This document shows, piece by piece, positions 16,768-24,632 of a DNA stretch of 64,000 bases. Position 1 is the stretch's first letter. Every line of letters starts with the position of its first letter. The stretch spans positions 248,001 through 312,000 of the forward strand of contig JAFDZS010000015.1 in the NCBI GenBank assembly GCA_018266775.1, written 5' to 3'. This DNA is from Bacteroidota bacterium (GTDB taxonomy: Bacteria; Bacteroidota; Bacteroidia; Chitinophagales; Chitinophagaceae). The position numbers were made by a program, and so were the translations under genes. The notes below the pieces were generated by a model, which was given only the letters and a program-made list of their open reading frames with translations, did no database searches and had not been told where the DNA came from.

Positions 16768-18156
16768 TTAAATATCTATTGCTTCTCCATAAGCAGCAGC
16801 AGTAGCTTCTTTTAATGCCTCGCTCATAGTGGGGTGCGGGTGAATGGCATTCAGTATTTCATGACCGGTGGTTTCCAGCTTGCGGGCTACCACAGCTTCA
16901 GCAATCATATCGGTTACATTCATGCCAATCATGTGGCAACCAAGGAACTCACCATATTTTGCATCAAAGATCACTTTTACAAAACCATCAGTGGCACCTG
17001 AAGCTACAGCTTTTCCGCTGGCAATAAAGGGAAACTTGCCCACTTTTATTTCATAACCTGCATCTTTAGCCGCTTTTTCGGTATACCCCACACTGGCAAT
17101 TTCAGGTGTGCAATAAGTACAACCGGGAACATTGTTGTAGTCTATGGCTTCAGGATGATGCCCGGCCAAATGTTCTGCGGCATTAATCCCTTCTTTGCTG
17201 GCCACGTGTGCCAATGCCTGGCCGGGTGTGCAATCACCAATGGCATAAATACCTTTTACATTAGTTTGCTGGTTGGCATCAACAATAATTTTTCCTTTTT
17301 CAGTTTTGATGCCCAAAGCTTCCAGCCCAATATTTTCAATGTTGGCAACTACGCCAACTGCACTTAACAAAATATCTGCTTCCAGCACGACTTCACCTGT
17401 TGGCGTTTTTACTTTGGCTTTAACGCCATCGCCGCTGGTATCCACGCTCAGCACTTCGCTGTTGGTCATGATGGTCATGCCCTGTTTTTTAAATTGCTTT
17501 TCCAGTTCTTTGCTGATGTCTTCGTCTTCAACCGGTACAATACGCGGCATAAATTCAACAATGGTAACCTTTGTACCCATGCTGTTGTAGAAATAAGCAA
17601 ACTCAGAGCCGATAGCGCCGCTGCCACAAATGATCATGCTTTTTGGTTGCGTGGGCAGGCTCATGGCTTTGCGGTATTCAATAATTTTTGTGCCATCAAT
17701 GGGCAGGCTGGGTAATGCCCTGGCACGGCCACCTGTAGCAACGATAATGTTTTTGGCTTCCTCCACTCGTTTGGTTCCATCGGCAGCAGTAATTTCCAGT
17801 TTGCCCGGGGCAACCAGTTTACCAAAGCCCATGATCACATCAATTTTATTTTTCTTCATTAAGAACTGGATGCCCTTGCTCATTTTATCGGCCACACCGC
17901 GGCTGCGGGTGATCACGCCGCCAAAATCAGCAGCAGGATTGGCGATAGTGATACCATAATCTTTAGCATGTTTGGCATATTCAAAAACCGAAGCACTTTT
18001 CAGCAGCGCTTTGGTGGGAATGCAACCCCAGTTGAGGCAAATACCGCCCAGGCTTTCTTTTTCTACAATTGCCACTTTTTTACCAAGCTGGCTGGCCCTG
18101 ATTGCTGCGGGATAACCGCCGGGGCCACTGCCCAAAACAATTACGTCGTACGCCAT
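16768..18156 (-). CDS. lpdA: Dihydrolipoyl dehydrogenase
   Basis: A 462-residue flavoprotein, the usual length. It reoxidises dihydrolipoamide in 2-oxoacid dehydrogenase complexes or the glycine cleavage system, reducing NAD+. Seen: N-terminal FAD motif VLGSGPGGYPAAIRA, redox disulfide in GGICLNWGCIPTKAL (Cys40 and Cys45), NAD-binding IICGSGAIGSEFAYF, second FAD motif IYAIGDCTPGQALAH, and the C-terminal active-site His motif HPHPTMSEA. No E1 or E2 gene is adjacent, so the complex it serves cannot be told from context. A well-spaced promoter lies upstream on the minus strand. Confidence 0.96.
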   Translation of the reverse strand: MAYDVIVLGSGPGGYPAAIRASQLGKKVAIVEKESLGGICLNWGCIPTKALLKSASVFEYAKHAKDYGITIANPAADFGGVITRSRGVADKMSKGIQFLMKKNKIDVIMGFGKLVAPGKLEITAADGTKRVEEAKNIIVATGGRARALPSLPIDGTKIIEYRKAMSLPTQPKSMIICGSGAIGSEFAYFYNSMGTKVTIVEFMPRIVPVEDEDISKELEKQFKKQGMTIMTNSEVLSVDTSGDGVKAKVKTPTGEVVLEADILLSAVGVVANIENIGLEALGIKTEKGKIIVDANQQTNVKGIYAIGDCTPGQALAHVASKEGINAAEHLAGHHPEAIDYNNVPGCTYCTPEIASVGYTEKAAKDAGYEIKVGKFPFIASGKAVASGATDGFVKVIFDAKYGEFLGCHMIGMNVTDMIAEAVVARKLETTGHEILNAIHPHPTMSEALKEATAAAYGEAIDI

Positions 18157-18207
18157 AAGAATGATTTATGATTTTGGATGTATGATTGAAAGATTTAAAA
18201 TGCGCAG

Positions 18208-18239
18208 CAAAATTAGTTGTAAATGGGTGATTAGCCAAA
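18208..18239 (-). promoter_or_regulatory. Bacteroidota-type promoter of lpdA
   Basis: Read on the minus strand, TTTG (18236-18239) and TAATTTTG (18208-18215) are 20 bases apart, fitting TTTG-N17-21-TAnnTTTG. The gene starts at 18156, leaving a leader of about 45 bases. Confidence 0.6.
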
Positions 18240-18313
18240 AGCGAATTTCCCGCTGGCTGAGCACAAAAGTTATGTTGAACCAGGCCGCAAATATCGCCTC
18301 AAAGGTTTATACC

Positions 18314-18394
18314 GTCAGCCCGAGTCTATCGAAGGCGGTTGTATTATGACTTACCCGGTTTCGCCCCACAGGATAAACACGCTCAACCTGACAG
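18314..18394. repeat. REP-like imperfect inverted repeat, copy A
   Basis: Begins GTCAGCCCGAGTCTATCGAA and ends GCTCAACCTGACAG; the ends are imperfect inverse copies. The same blocks (ATCGAAGGCGGTT, then ACCCGGTTTCG) recur at 27915-27982. It fills much of the 319-bp gene-free stretch 18157-18475; apart from the lpdA promoter I see nothing else there. Confidence 0.75.
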
Positions 18395-18475
18395 TTTTTA
18401 GTTTGAAGTGTCTCAACCCGATTTTAACAGTATGAGCCGTTTTTCAAGCAGGAATAATGGTTACTTTTATGAGGT

Positions 18476-19396
18476 ATGAAATTATTATCCTCCTTCTTGC
18501 TGAGTTGTTGTATCGCCATAGCTTCTGCCCAGCAAATTCCCACTTATAAAATGGCCGACCTGGTCGAAAGGTTCAGTCAAAAAAGCGATACTATTTATGT
18601 GATCAACTTTTGGGCAACATTTTGTAAACCCTGCGTGGGGGAGATTCCGCATTTTATTAAAACGGTCAACAACCTGCACAACCCTAAAATAAAATTATTG
18701 CTGGTGAGTTTAGACCTGCCGTCTTTCTACCCCAAAAAAATTGCCGACTTTGCCACCAAAAATCATTTCAATACCAATATTGCCTGGCTGGATGAAACCA
18801 ATGCCGACGTGTTTTGCCCGATGATAGATAAAAGCTGGAGCGGCTCCATACCAGCCACCATTTTTGTAAATGCAAAGACGGGGGAGAAAAAGTTTTTTGA
18901 ACAGGAGCTGGATGAAAAAAGTTTTACGAAAGAACTACATTTATTCATCGCCCCCAAAAAAATAAAGACAAAAACTGATTCCTTAAGTTTTGTAAGCCCG
19001 ATGGTTGAAGCTGAAGTAAGAGACTATATGACTGTTAATGGAATGACTATATGTGAGCCATCGTTGTGTGTAACTTTTCAATCTTTTGATAGCAGTGTGT
19101 ATGCAATTGATGGTGGCATAGTTGATACCATTGCCAATATAGAGGATTTTAAAGCGTTAATTATTGAAAATAATAACCAGTATTACACGTATTCAAACCT
19201 GGGAAATTCAATAGTAAAAAAAGGAGATCGTGTTTCAAAAAATCAATTGCTGGGTTACGCTGCATTCGATTTGGAGAATAAAATTCCCACTGTTGATTTG
19301 TATTATAATGTTAACAATGAAATGATCAGGCTTCAAACAGAAAATTTCACGATCCGCCATCGAGAATGTTCTCCTGAAATATTATCATTAAGATGA
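18476..19396 (+). CDS. Secreted TlpA-like thioredoxin with a degenerate M23-like tail
   Basis: A 306-residue protein with a signal peptide (1-19). Residues 25-160 are a TlpA/ResA-type thioredoxin domain with active site WATFCKPC (Cys50, Cys53) and cis-Pro region SIPATIFV. Residues about 170-285 resemble the beta-sheet core of M23 (lysostaphin-type) peptidases: YAIDGGIVDTI, YYTYSNLGNSIVKKGDRVSK, NQLLGYAAFD. The metal-binding His residues expected of active M23 enzymes are not apparent, so this part may only bind peptidoglycan or protein. The thioredoxin assignment is firm; the tail assignment is by pattern only. It is a single gene flanked by repeats and short remnants. Confidence 0.75.
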   Translation: MKLLSSFLLSCCIAIASAQQIPTYKMADLVERFSQKSDTIYVINFWATFCKPCVGEIPHFIKTVNNLHNPKIKLLLVSLDLPSFYPKKIADFATKNHFNTNIAWLDETNADVFCPMIDKSWSGSIPATIFVNAKTGEKKFFEQELDEKSFTKELHLFIAPKKIKTKTDSLSFVSPMVEAEVRDYMTVNGMTICEPSLCVTFQSFDSSVYAIDGGIVDTIANIEDFKALIIENNNQYYTYSNLGNSIVKKGDRVSKNQLLGYAAFDLENKIPTVDLYYNVNNEMIRLQTENFTIRHRECSPEILSLR

Positions 19397-19552
19397 TTGT
19401 ATTCCTCCAGACAACCCCTTTTTAACCATCTGCGATTAAAGTTACATTTGTTGACCATGAGATTATCCATTTTATTTTGAATGTTTTTTTTGCTTGACCT
19501 GAAAATTCAATAAACTGAATATACTTGAAAATTTCTTCAATAATAAAATAAT

Positions 19553-20043
19553 ATGAAATTCCCTGCAGCAATTATATCAGCCTTTATATTATTTGCTTCC
19601 TGTACAATAAGGCATCAAAGAATTAATAAGCTTAATACATTACTCACCCCGTGCGATGAACTGAACATTGTTTATTTCTCAAAAGATACATTTGCATACA
19701 AAACCATTGATACTGCTGAGATAAACTTTTTTAAAGAATTAATTACCACAGAAAACGAACAAGTAAAAGATACCTGTAACGGAAGTACAGGCAGTTTAAT
19801 TTTTAAACAAAATGGAAGCATTTATTTTCCGCAGACCTGACTACGCTCAATTTTAAGGACAGTCTTAGTCGCGAATACGTTACTTATACTTTCGAAAGTG
19901 AAACCTTCAGGCACAAGCTTACTTACAGGCAGGGTATGTTTATTGATGAAGTATATTGGGAAAAGGTGGATCCTGAAAAGAATGTAAGAAATAAAGGAGA
20001 TACTTCGAAGTATAGATATGAAGTTCACAAAATCGATCAGTAG
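19553..20043 (+). pseudogene. Small lipoprotein gene broken by a -1 frameshift
   Basis: From ATG 19553 the frame encodes a lipoprotein signal (AFILFASC, Cys17) and a 95-residue product ending at 19840. Directly after, a second frame without its own start continues with comparable composition (DLTTLNFKDSLSREYVTYTF, then FIDEVYWEKVDPEKN) to TAG 20041-20043. Joining them near 19820 needs one added base and would give a lipoprotein of about 163 residues. I do not recognise the family. It may be a real degraded gene or a one-base sequence error. A 25-bp inverted repeat follows immediately. Confidence 0.55.
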
Positions 20044-20055
20044 AACCTGACCAAA

Positions 20056-20148
20056 GAAGGCAACCCTGCAGGTTGACTTCTTCCCCAAACTTCAATTCTT
20101 TCAGGATGTGGACTGTAACTGAGGAAGTCAACCTGCAAGGTTGCCTTC
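20056..20148. repeat. 25-bp inverted repeat with 43-bp spacer
   Basis: Arms 20056-20080 and 20124-20148 are reverse complements at 24 of 25 positions (core AACCTGCAGGTTG on the left). It lies between the broken lipoprotein gene and the next gene and resembles a REP/MITE-type element; it could also act as a terminator hairpin. Confidence 0.85.
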
Positions 20149-20213
20149 CTTTTGAAAAGCAATCACAACACTACTACTCAGCGGCAAATTTTTTGTAATT
20201 TCCAACAAACGAA

Positions 20214-20633
20214 ATGACCATGCAATCAATTAAATCAATGTGTTTTGTTTTTAAAACAGCTTTATTAAGTATTTTGATAGTAATATTGATACCCAACCAT
20301 CACCTCATGGCACAACAAACACAACAAATGGTAAGGCTGGCAAAAATAAAAGTAGACCCTGCACAGCTTGCAGTGTATACTGCAGCATTAAAAGAACAAA
20401 TGAATGCAGCTATCACCAATGAACCCGGTGTGCTGACTTATTATGCGGTGGCAGATAAAGCGGATTCCTCAAATATTACCATCCTGGATATTTATGCTGA
20501 TACTGCGGCGTATCAGCACCATATCACCACTGCACATTTTAAGAAATATAAAGAAACCGTGAAAGATATGGTGCAATCTTTAGCGTTGGTGGATGTGAAT
20601 TTGGTTGCTGTAGCAAAAAAGCCGGAGATGTGA
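20214..20633 (+). CDS. Secreted antibiotic biosynthesis monooxygenase (ABM) domain protein
   Basis: A 139-residue protein with an N-terminal signal (about 1-34, ending LMAQQ). The rest is one ferredoxin-like ABM domain: VRLAKIKVDPAQLAVYTAAL, EPGVLTYYAVADKADSSNIT, YADTAAYQHHITTAHFKKY. Members include quinol monooxygenases and heme-degrading enzymes, but many have no known activity. Export makes a role in periplasmic quinone or aldehyde chemistry possible, which is speculative. ATG 20220 is an alternative start two codons in. Confidence 0.8.
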   Translation: MTMQSIKSMCFVFKTALLSILIVILIPNHHLMAQQTQQMVRLAKIKVDPAQLAVYTAALKEQMNAAITNEPGVLTYYAVADKADSSNITILDIYADTAAYQHHITTAHFKKYKETVKDMVQSLALVDVNLVAVAKKPEM

Positions 20634-20768
20634 TTGCTAAATGTCAGTAACGGTTACCGGAATTAGATTTGTAAACGAAAATTTCTAATACCCACTACCA
20701 CTGATAATAATGCAATCCACTTTGCTTACATTTAAACCATAAAACCATCAACCACCAATACACATTCT

Positions 20769-20978
20769 ATGGGTTTAATATTTTTAGCTTTACTGGTTAC
20801 CCTGCCCATTCCAATTTGGCTGGGTTATTTTTTTGGTAAGAGAGTGTACCGTAAACTGTCTGCGCAGGGCAGTGAGTATGCCCGCCTTAACCAGGTCATT
20901 GTTTTTTTGGTAATAGCGGCTGCTTTATTTGCGCTGGAGTGGTTCCTCATCATCAGCCAAATCAAGTTTACCCGCTAA
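20769..20978 (+). CDS. Small two-helix membrane protein, unknown function
   Basis: A 69-residue protein with hydrophobic segments at about 2-22 and 43-62 separated by a basic, polar loop (GKRVYRKLSAQGSEYARLNQ). No family was recognised. Its last four bases overlap the 3' end of the convergent DUF2306 gene. Confidence 0.55.
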   Translation: MGLIFLALLVTLPIPIWLGYFFGKRVYRKLSAQGSEYARLNQVIVFLVIAAALFALEWFLIISQIKFTR

Positions 20979-21607
20979 CGTTGTTTTCTCCTGATCAGCC
21001 ACTCGGCAAATAACAGGTTGGGTACAAAACCCATCCAGGCATCAATCATGTACAAGGTGAGGGGGTCAAAATGAAAACTGTGCGATAACACAATCTTCCA
21101 CCAGCGTAAGGTTACTGCGGAGCAGGAGAGGGCAAAACTGCGGATCATAAATTGCTTGTGTGCCTTCACGTTACCCTTTCTGATTGCTGATACCGCTTTC
21201 AGCGTAAATAAAAACCACAAACTGTCTAAAATAACAAATGCAATTTTGGTGGGCAGCAAACCATTGGCATACACCGCCATGATCATGCCAGCGGGAAAAT
21301 TAATGAAGAGAATATCATACGCATAAACCTTGCCCATGATGCGGTGCAGGTTGCGGTGATGCTTCAATACATAATTGGAGAATTGGGTAAAGCCTGCGCA
21401 CAACACCAAAATACTGGAAAACACGTGCGTATAAAAAGCCATCTTCCAAACAGTGATGTTGATATAATCCTGTTTAAAAGCCAAAAAGCCAACCGTAGTA
21501 CTAAAGCTGGCATATTGCATAATGGTCAGCAGCATACCGAATGTGCCCAAACACAAAACAGCATACACCAGAAACTCACGGGTAATATTCAGTACAACAG
21601 CTTTCAA
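20975..21607 (-). CDS. DUF2306-family membrane protein
   Basis: A 210-residue integral membrane protein with about five or six hydrophobic helices (for example 14-30, 52-75, 90-113, 116-137, 150-167). The conserved HxxLHRxMGKVY region (HHRNLHRIMGKVYAYDIL) and the later KAHKQFMIRSFALS match DUF2306 proteins. Their function is unknown; the conserved His and Arg residues suggest a heme or cation site, which is inference. It lies 10 bp downstream of the helical-repeat gene in the same orientation, so they may be cotranscribed. Confidence 0.75.
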   Translation of the reverse strand: MKAVVLNITREFLVYAVLCLGTFGMLLTIMQYASFSTTVGFLAFKQDYINITVWKMAFYTHVFSSILVLCAGFTQFSNYVLKHHRNLHRIMGKVYAYDILFINFPAGMIMAVYANGLLPTKIAFVILDSLWFLFTLKAVSAIRKGNVKAHKQFMIRSFALSCSAVTLRWWKIVLSHSFHFDPLTLYMIDAWMGFVPNLLFAEWLIRRKQR

Positions 21608-21617
21608 CGCAGTTGAT

Positions 21618-23174
21618 TTAAACGGCGGGTTTTATTTTTTTAGCCTGGAATTTTTGCTGGGTAATAATTTCCACTGCCACCCCATTGATCTTACTTTCCA
21701 GCCAGGAAATTACATCGAGGTACATGAACGCACGGGTTTCAAAACGGCGGTTTTCAAACTGTTTTAATTTGTCCAGCAGTTTTTCAAATTCCGGTTTCAA
21801 TTTATTGGCGCTTAACGTTAGTGCTTTGCGCAAAAACTTAAACATTTCTTCTTCCACCACACTCAGGTTATGCATCTTGGCCATAAAACGGTAAACAGAT
21901 TTGGCTAAATATTCCAGTAATTGCAAATTGCCCAGTTCATAATGCGCAATCAGGTGCAGCAGGCGGGCATAACATTGCAGATCGTTACGCAGTTCAACTT
22001 TCCAGTTGATAATTTTATTCAGGTAATCAATAGTGGTTTCAAAATCACCGGCGCCAAAATACATGCAGGCAATTTTATAGTAGATCACTAAAATGCGGTG
22101 CCGGTCTAAGTACAAATCGTACTCTTTTAATTTTTCTTCTATGCCTTTTACCAATATTAATCCACCGGAAAAATCACCACTTAAAAAATGTTTATTCAGT
22201 AATGATATGGTGTGATAAATGAAACATTGTATAGTATTGTTTTGATTTTGCAGCACTGTTTTACTGTTACAGAACTGTTCAAACTGATCCAGTGTATCAC
22301 TGAGTTTTTGATGATTGCCCAGGTTGAAATATGAACCCATCAGGTTGTGCATGCCTTTAATATAATGGCCGCTTTCGAGGGCAATCATAAACGGCGATTC
22401 ATGAAAAATATCCACCCATTTTTGCGTATACCGGTAGTACATTAAAAAATCCTGGCGGATGAATGCTTTCCAGCAATATGATTGATAGAGATACAGCCTT
22501 TCATAAAAACCTGTTAGCTGGTGCGCTTTGGCAGGCAGGTTATCAATCAAAAAACTTCTTACCGCTTCTTCCTCCGCTTCATTTCTTGCAAAACCGTATT
22601 TAATATACCAGCCGTACAATTGCAGTGCCAGGTTGCTGAGGGTGGAAATGTTGGATAAAGTACAACTGACTTCATCGGCTTCCTTACTTAATTCCTCGGC
22701 GCGGTTCTTTAAACTGCGGGTGATGTGCAGGCCTTCAATCTTCTTTTCAAAAAAAAGCGCCTGCTGCAGGTAGGTAAGCTGGTTGTAACTGCGTGCTGTT
22801 TCCTTCATTTTATCCAGCACTTTCAGGCTTTGCAGGTACAAACCTTTATTATACAGGATGCGGGCCTGGTCCATAGATTCGTGCAGCTGGATGTCGATAT
22901 TATTCTCATCATTGATCAGGCGGAGGCTGGACAATACTTGTTTGTACAGGTGTGCTTTAAGGTTGGATAGCTGCTGTTTGGTAATGCTCTTGTTTTTCTT
23001 CAGCAAAACAGTTTCGTCGTAATCATCCATTTTGTCTAAGGCATCAAAAAGTTGTACAATTTTCAGTTCTTCCGATCCGCTGTTGCGGGTGGTATACAGT
23101 TTAAAGTTGCGTTTTTCACTCTTTCCAAGCGATTTGATCAACTGAAATAAAGGATCGGTACTGCGGTTGGGCAT
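21618..23174 (-). CDS. Conserved all-helical protein, TPR-like, unknown function
   Basis: A 518-residue cytoplasmic protein without signal or membrane segment. It starts MPNRSTDPLFQLIKSLGKSE and is helical throughout, with a pattern like degenerate tetratricopeptide repeats (YNKGLYLQSLKVLDKMKETA, GAGDFETTIDYLNKIINW, NLQLLEYLAKSVYRFMAK). I have not matched it to a named domain. A -7 like element TAACTTTG lies just upstream on the minus strand (23185-23192). It is divergent from leuA. A protein-binding scaffold role is possible but unsupported. Confidence 0.65.
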   Translation of the reverse strand: MPNRSTDPLFQLIKSLGKSEKRNFKLYTTRNSGSEELKIVQLFDALDKMDDYDETVLLKKNKSITKQQLSNLKAHLYKQVLSSLRLINDENNIDIQLHESMDQARILYNKGLYLQSLKVLDKMKETARSYNQLTYLQQALFFEKKIEGLHITRSLKNRAEELSKEADEVSCTLSNISTLSNLALQLYGWYIKYGFARNEAEEEAVRSFLIDNLPAKAHQLTGFYERLYLYQSYCWKAFIRQDFLMYYRYTQKWVDIFHESPFMIALESGHYIKGMHNLMGSYFNLGNHQKLSDTLDQFEQFCNSKTVLQNQNNTIQCFIYHTISLLNKHFLSGDFSGGLILVKGIEEKLKEYDLYLDRHRILVIYYKIACMYFGAGDFETTIDYLNKIINWKVELRNDLQCYARLLHLIAHYELGNLQLLEYLAKSVYRFMAKMHNLSVVEEEMFKFLRKALTLSANKLKPEFEKLLDKLKQFENRRFETRAFMYLDVISWLESKINGVAVEIITQQKFQAKKIKPAV

Positions 23175-23263
23175 CGTAATTCTGCAAAGTTAAAAATCAA
23201 TACAGGTAAGGGTTTCAGCCAAAATAGGAGGGCTTATACAGCGTACAAAACCCATGGTTTTGA

Positions 23264-23295
23264 TTTGAATTGCCCGTGCCTGCAAAGTAAATTTA
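23264..23295 (+). promoter_or_regulatory. Putative promoter of leuA
   Basis: TTTG (23264-23267) and TAAATTTA (23288-23295) are 20 bases apart, one mismatch from the TAnnTTTG consensus. The leader to ATG 23385 would be about 80 bases. Confidence 0.45.
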
Positions 23296-23384
23296 TGGCA
23301 AGAAAACTATTAAACTAAACTAAACAGGAATTTTTATCAGTTTCGAAACATACTCCTTCGAACGATAAATGAAAATTATTTGCT

Positions 23385-24557
23385 ATGGCAGGAGAAAAAA
23401 TTCACATTTTTGATACCACCCTCCGCGATGGGGAACAGGTGCCGGGTTGTAAACTGGTCACCAATGAAAAGCTTACACTGGCTTTGAAACTGGAAGAACT
23501 GGGTGTGGATATCATTGAAGCGGGTTTCCCGATCAGCAGCCCCGGCGACTTTGCCTCGGTAACGGAAATTTCCAAACTTATTACCAAAGCCACTGTTTGT
23601 GCATTAAGCCGTGCAGTGCAAAAAGATATTGAAGCCGCCGGAGAGGCCATCAAATTGGCTAAACGTTCCCGTATCCATACGGGTATTGGTACATCCGATT
23701 CTCATATCAAAGCCAAGTTCAACGCCACCAGGGAAGAAATTTTGGAAAGAGCCATCCAGGCAGTAAAATGGGCAAAAGCCTATACTGATGATGTGGAGTT
23801 TTATGCAGAAGATGCCGGAAGAACTGATAATGATTATTTGGCAAGGGTGGTGGAAGCAGTTATTAAAGCCGGTGCAACGGTGGTGAATATACCCGATACT
23901 ACCGGTTATTGCCTGCCGCACCAATATGGTGAAAAGATTGCTTTTTTAATGAACCATGTACCCAACATTGACAAAGCCATACTCAGCTGCCATTGCCATA
24001 ATGATTTAGGTTTGGCCACCGCCAACAGCATTGCCGGAGCCATTGCCGGTGCCCGGCAGATTGAATGTACCATTAATGGTTTGGGCGAAAGAGCTGGCAA
24101 CACCTCACTGGAAGAAGTGGTGATGGTGATTAAGCAACATAAAGAATTAGGTTTATATACAGATATCAACGCCATGCTTTTAAATCCAATGAGCCGCCTG
24201 GTTAGTGAAACCATGCGCATGCCGGTACAGCCCAACAAAGCCATTGTTGGTTCCAATGCCTTCTCTCATTCCTCCGGTATTCACCAGGATGGGTTCTTAA
24301 AAGATACGACCACCTACGAAATTATTGCACCGGAAGAAGTGGGTGCAGACAGCAGTAAGATCGTTCTTACAGCAAGGAGTGGACGCAGTGCGCTGGCGCA
24401 CCGTTTCAGGAAACTGAATTTTGAATTCGACAGGAACGATATTGATATTCTGTACGAACAATTTTTAAGAGTAGCAGACAGCAAAAAAGAAGTTGAAGAC
24501 AGCGATTTAACTGAGCTTGCCTTTCAGCATCAAAAAAAAGCATTGGCTACTGCTTAA
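23385..24557 (+). CDS. leuA: 2-isopropylmalate synthase, short form without regulatory domain
   Basis: First step of leucine synthesis: acetyl-CoA plus 2-oxoisovalerate to 2-isopropylmalate. The 390-residue protein has the HMGL-like TIM barrel with DTTLRDGEQVPG at the start, metal-binding HCHNDLGLATANS, the NGLGERAGNTSLEE motif and then NAFSHSSGIHQDG. It stops soon after, so the C-terminal allosteric domain of typical LeuA (about 510 residues) is missing. Context (leuC, leuD, leuB next) favours LeuA over the related homocitrate or citramalate synthases. Feedback control by leucine through that domain would be absent. Confidence 0.9.
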   Translation: MAGEKIHIFDTTLRDGEQVPGCKLVTNEKLTLALKLEELGVDIIEAGFPISSPGDFASVTEISKLITKATVCALSRAVQKDIEAAGEAIKLAKRSRIHTGIGTSDSHIKAKFNATREEILERAIQAVKWAKAYTDDVEFYAEDAGRTDNDYLARVVEAVIKAGATVVNIPDTTGYCLPHQYGEKIAFLMNHVPNIDKAILSCHCHNDLGLATANSIAGAIAGARQIECTINGLGERAGNTSLEEVVMVIKQHKELGLYTDINAMLLNPMSRLVSETMRMPVQPNKAIVGSNAFSHSSGIHQDGFLKDTTTYEIIAPEEVGADSSKIVLTARSGRSALAHRFRKLNFEFDRNDIDILYEQFLRVADSKKEVEDSDLTELAFQHQKKALATA

Positions 24558-24594
24558 ATCTTTCTCATGCGTTTTAGTTTAGTTTTAGTTTAAT

Positions 24595-24615
24595 GGTGGG
24601 GGCTTGGCCTCCACC
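24595..24615 (+). terminator. Strong hairpin between leuA and leuC
   Basis: GGTGGGGGC (24595-24603) pairs with GCCTCCACC (24607-24615) with one G-T pair and a TTG loop, followed by TCTTTT. It could attenuate leuCDB transcription, stabilise an mRNA end, or be a dispersed palindrome. It sits 18 bp before leuC. Confidence 0.6.
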
Positions 24616-24632
24616 TCTTTTAAAAAAGAAAC

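Noticed and set aside
19822..20088. Minus-strand frames over the broken lipoprotein gene
   Set aside because: Composition is that of an antisense frame, and the plus-strand frames explain the region better.
23295..23318. Seven-codon frame (MARKLLN) upstream of leuA as a leucine leader peptide
   Set aside because: Its ATG overlaps the -7 element, so it would precede the transcript start, and no terminator follows.
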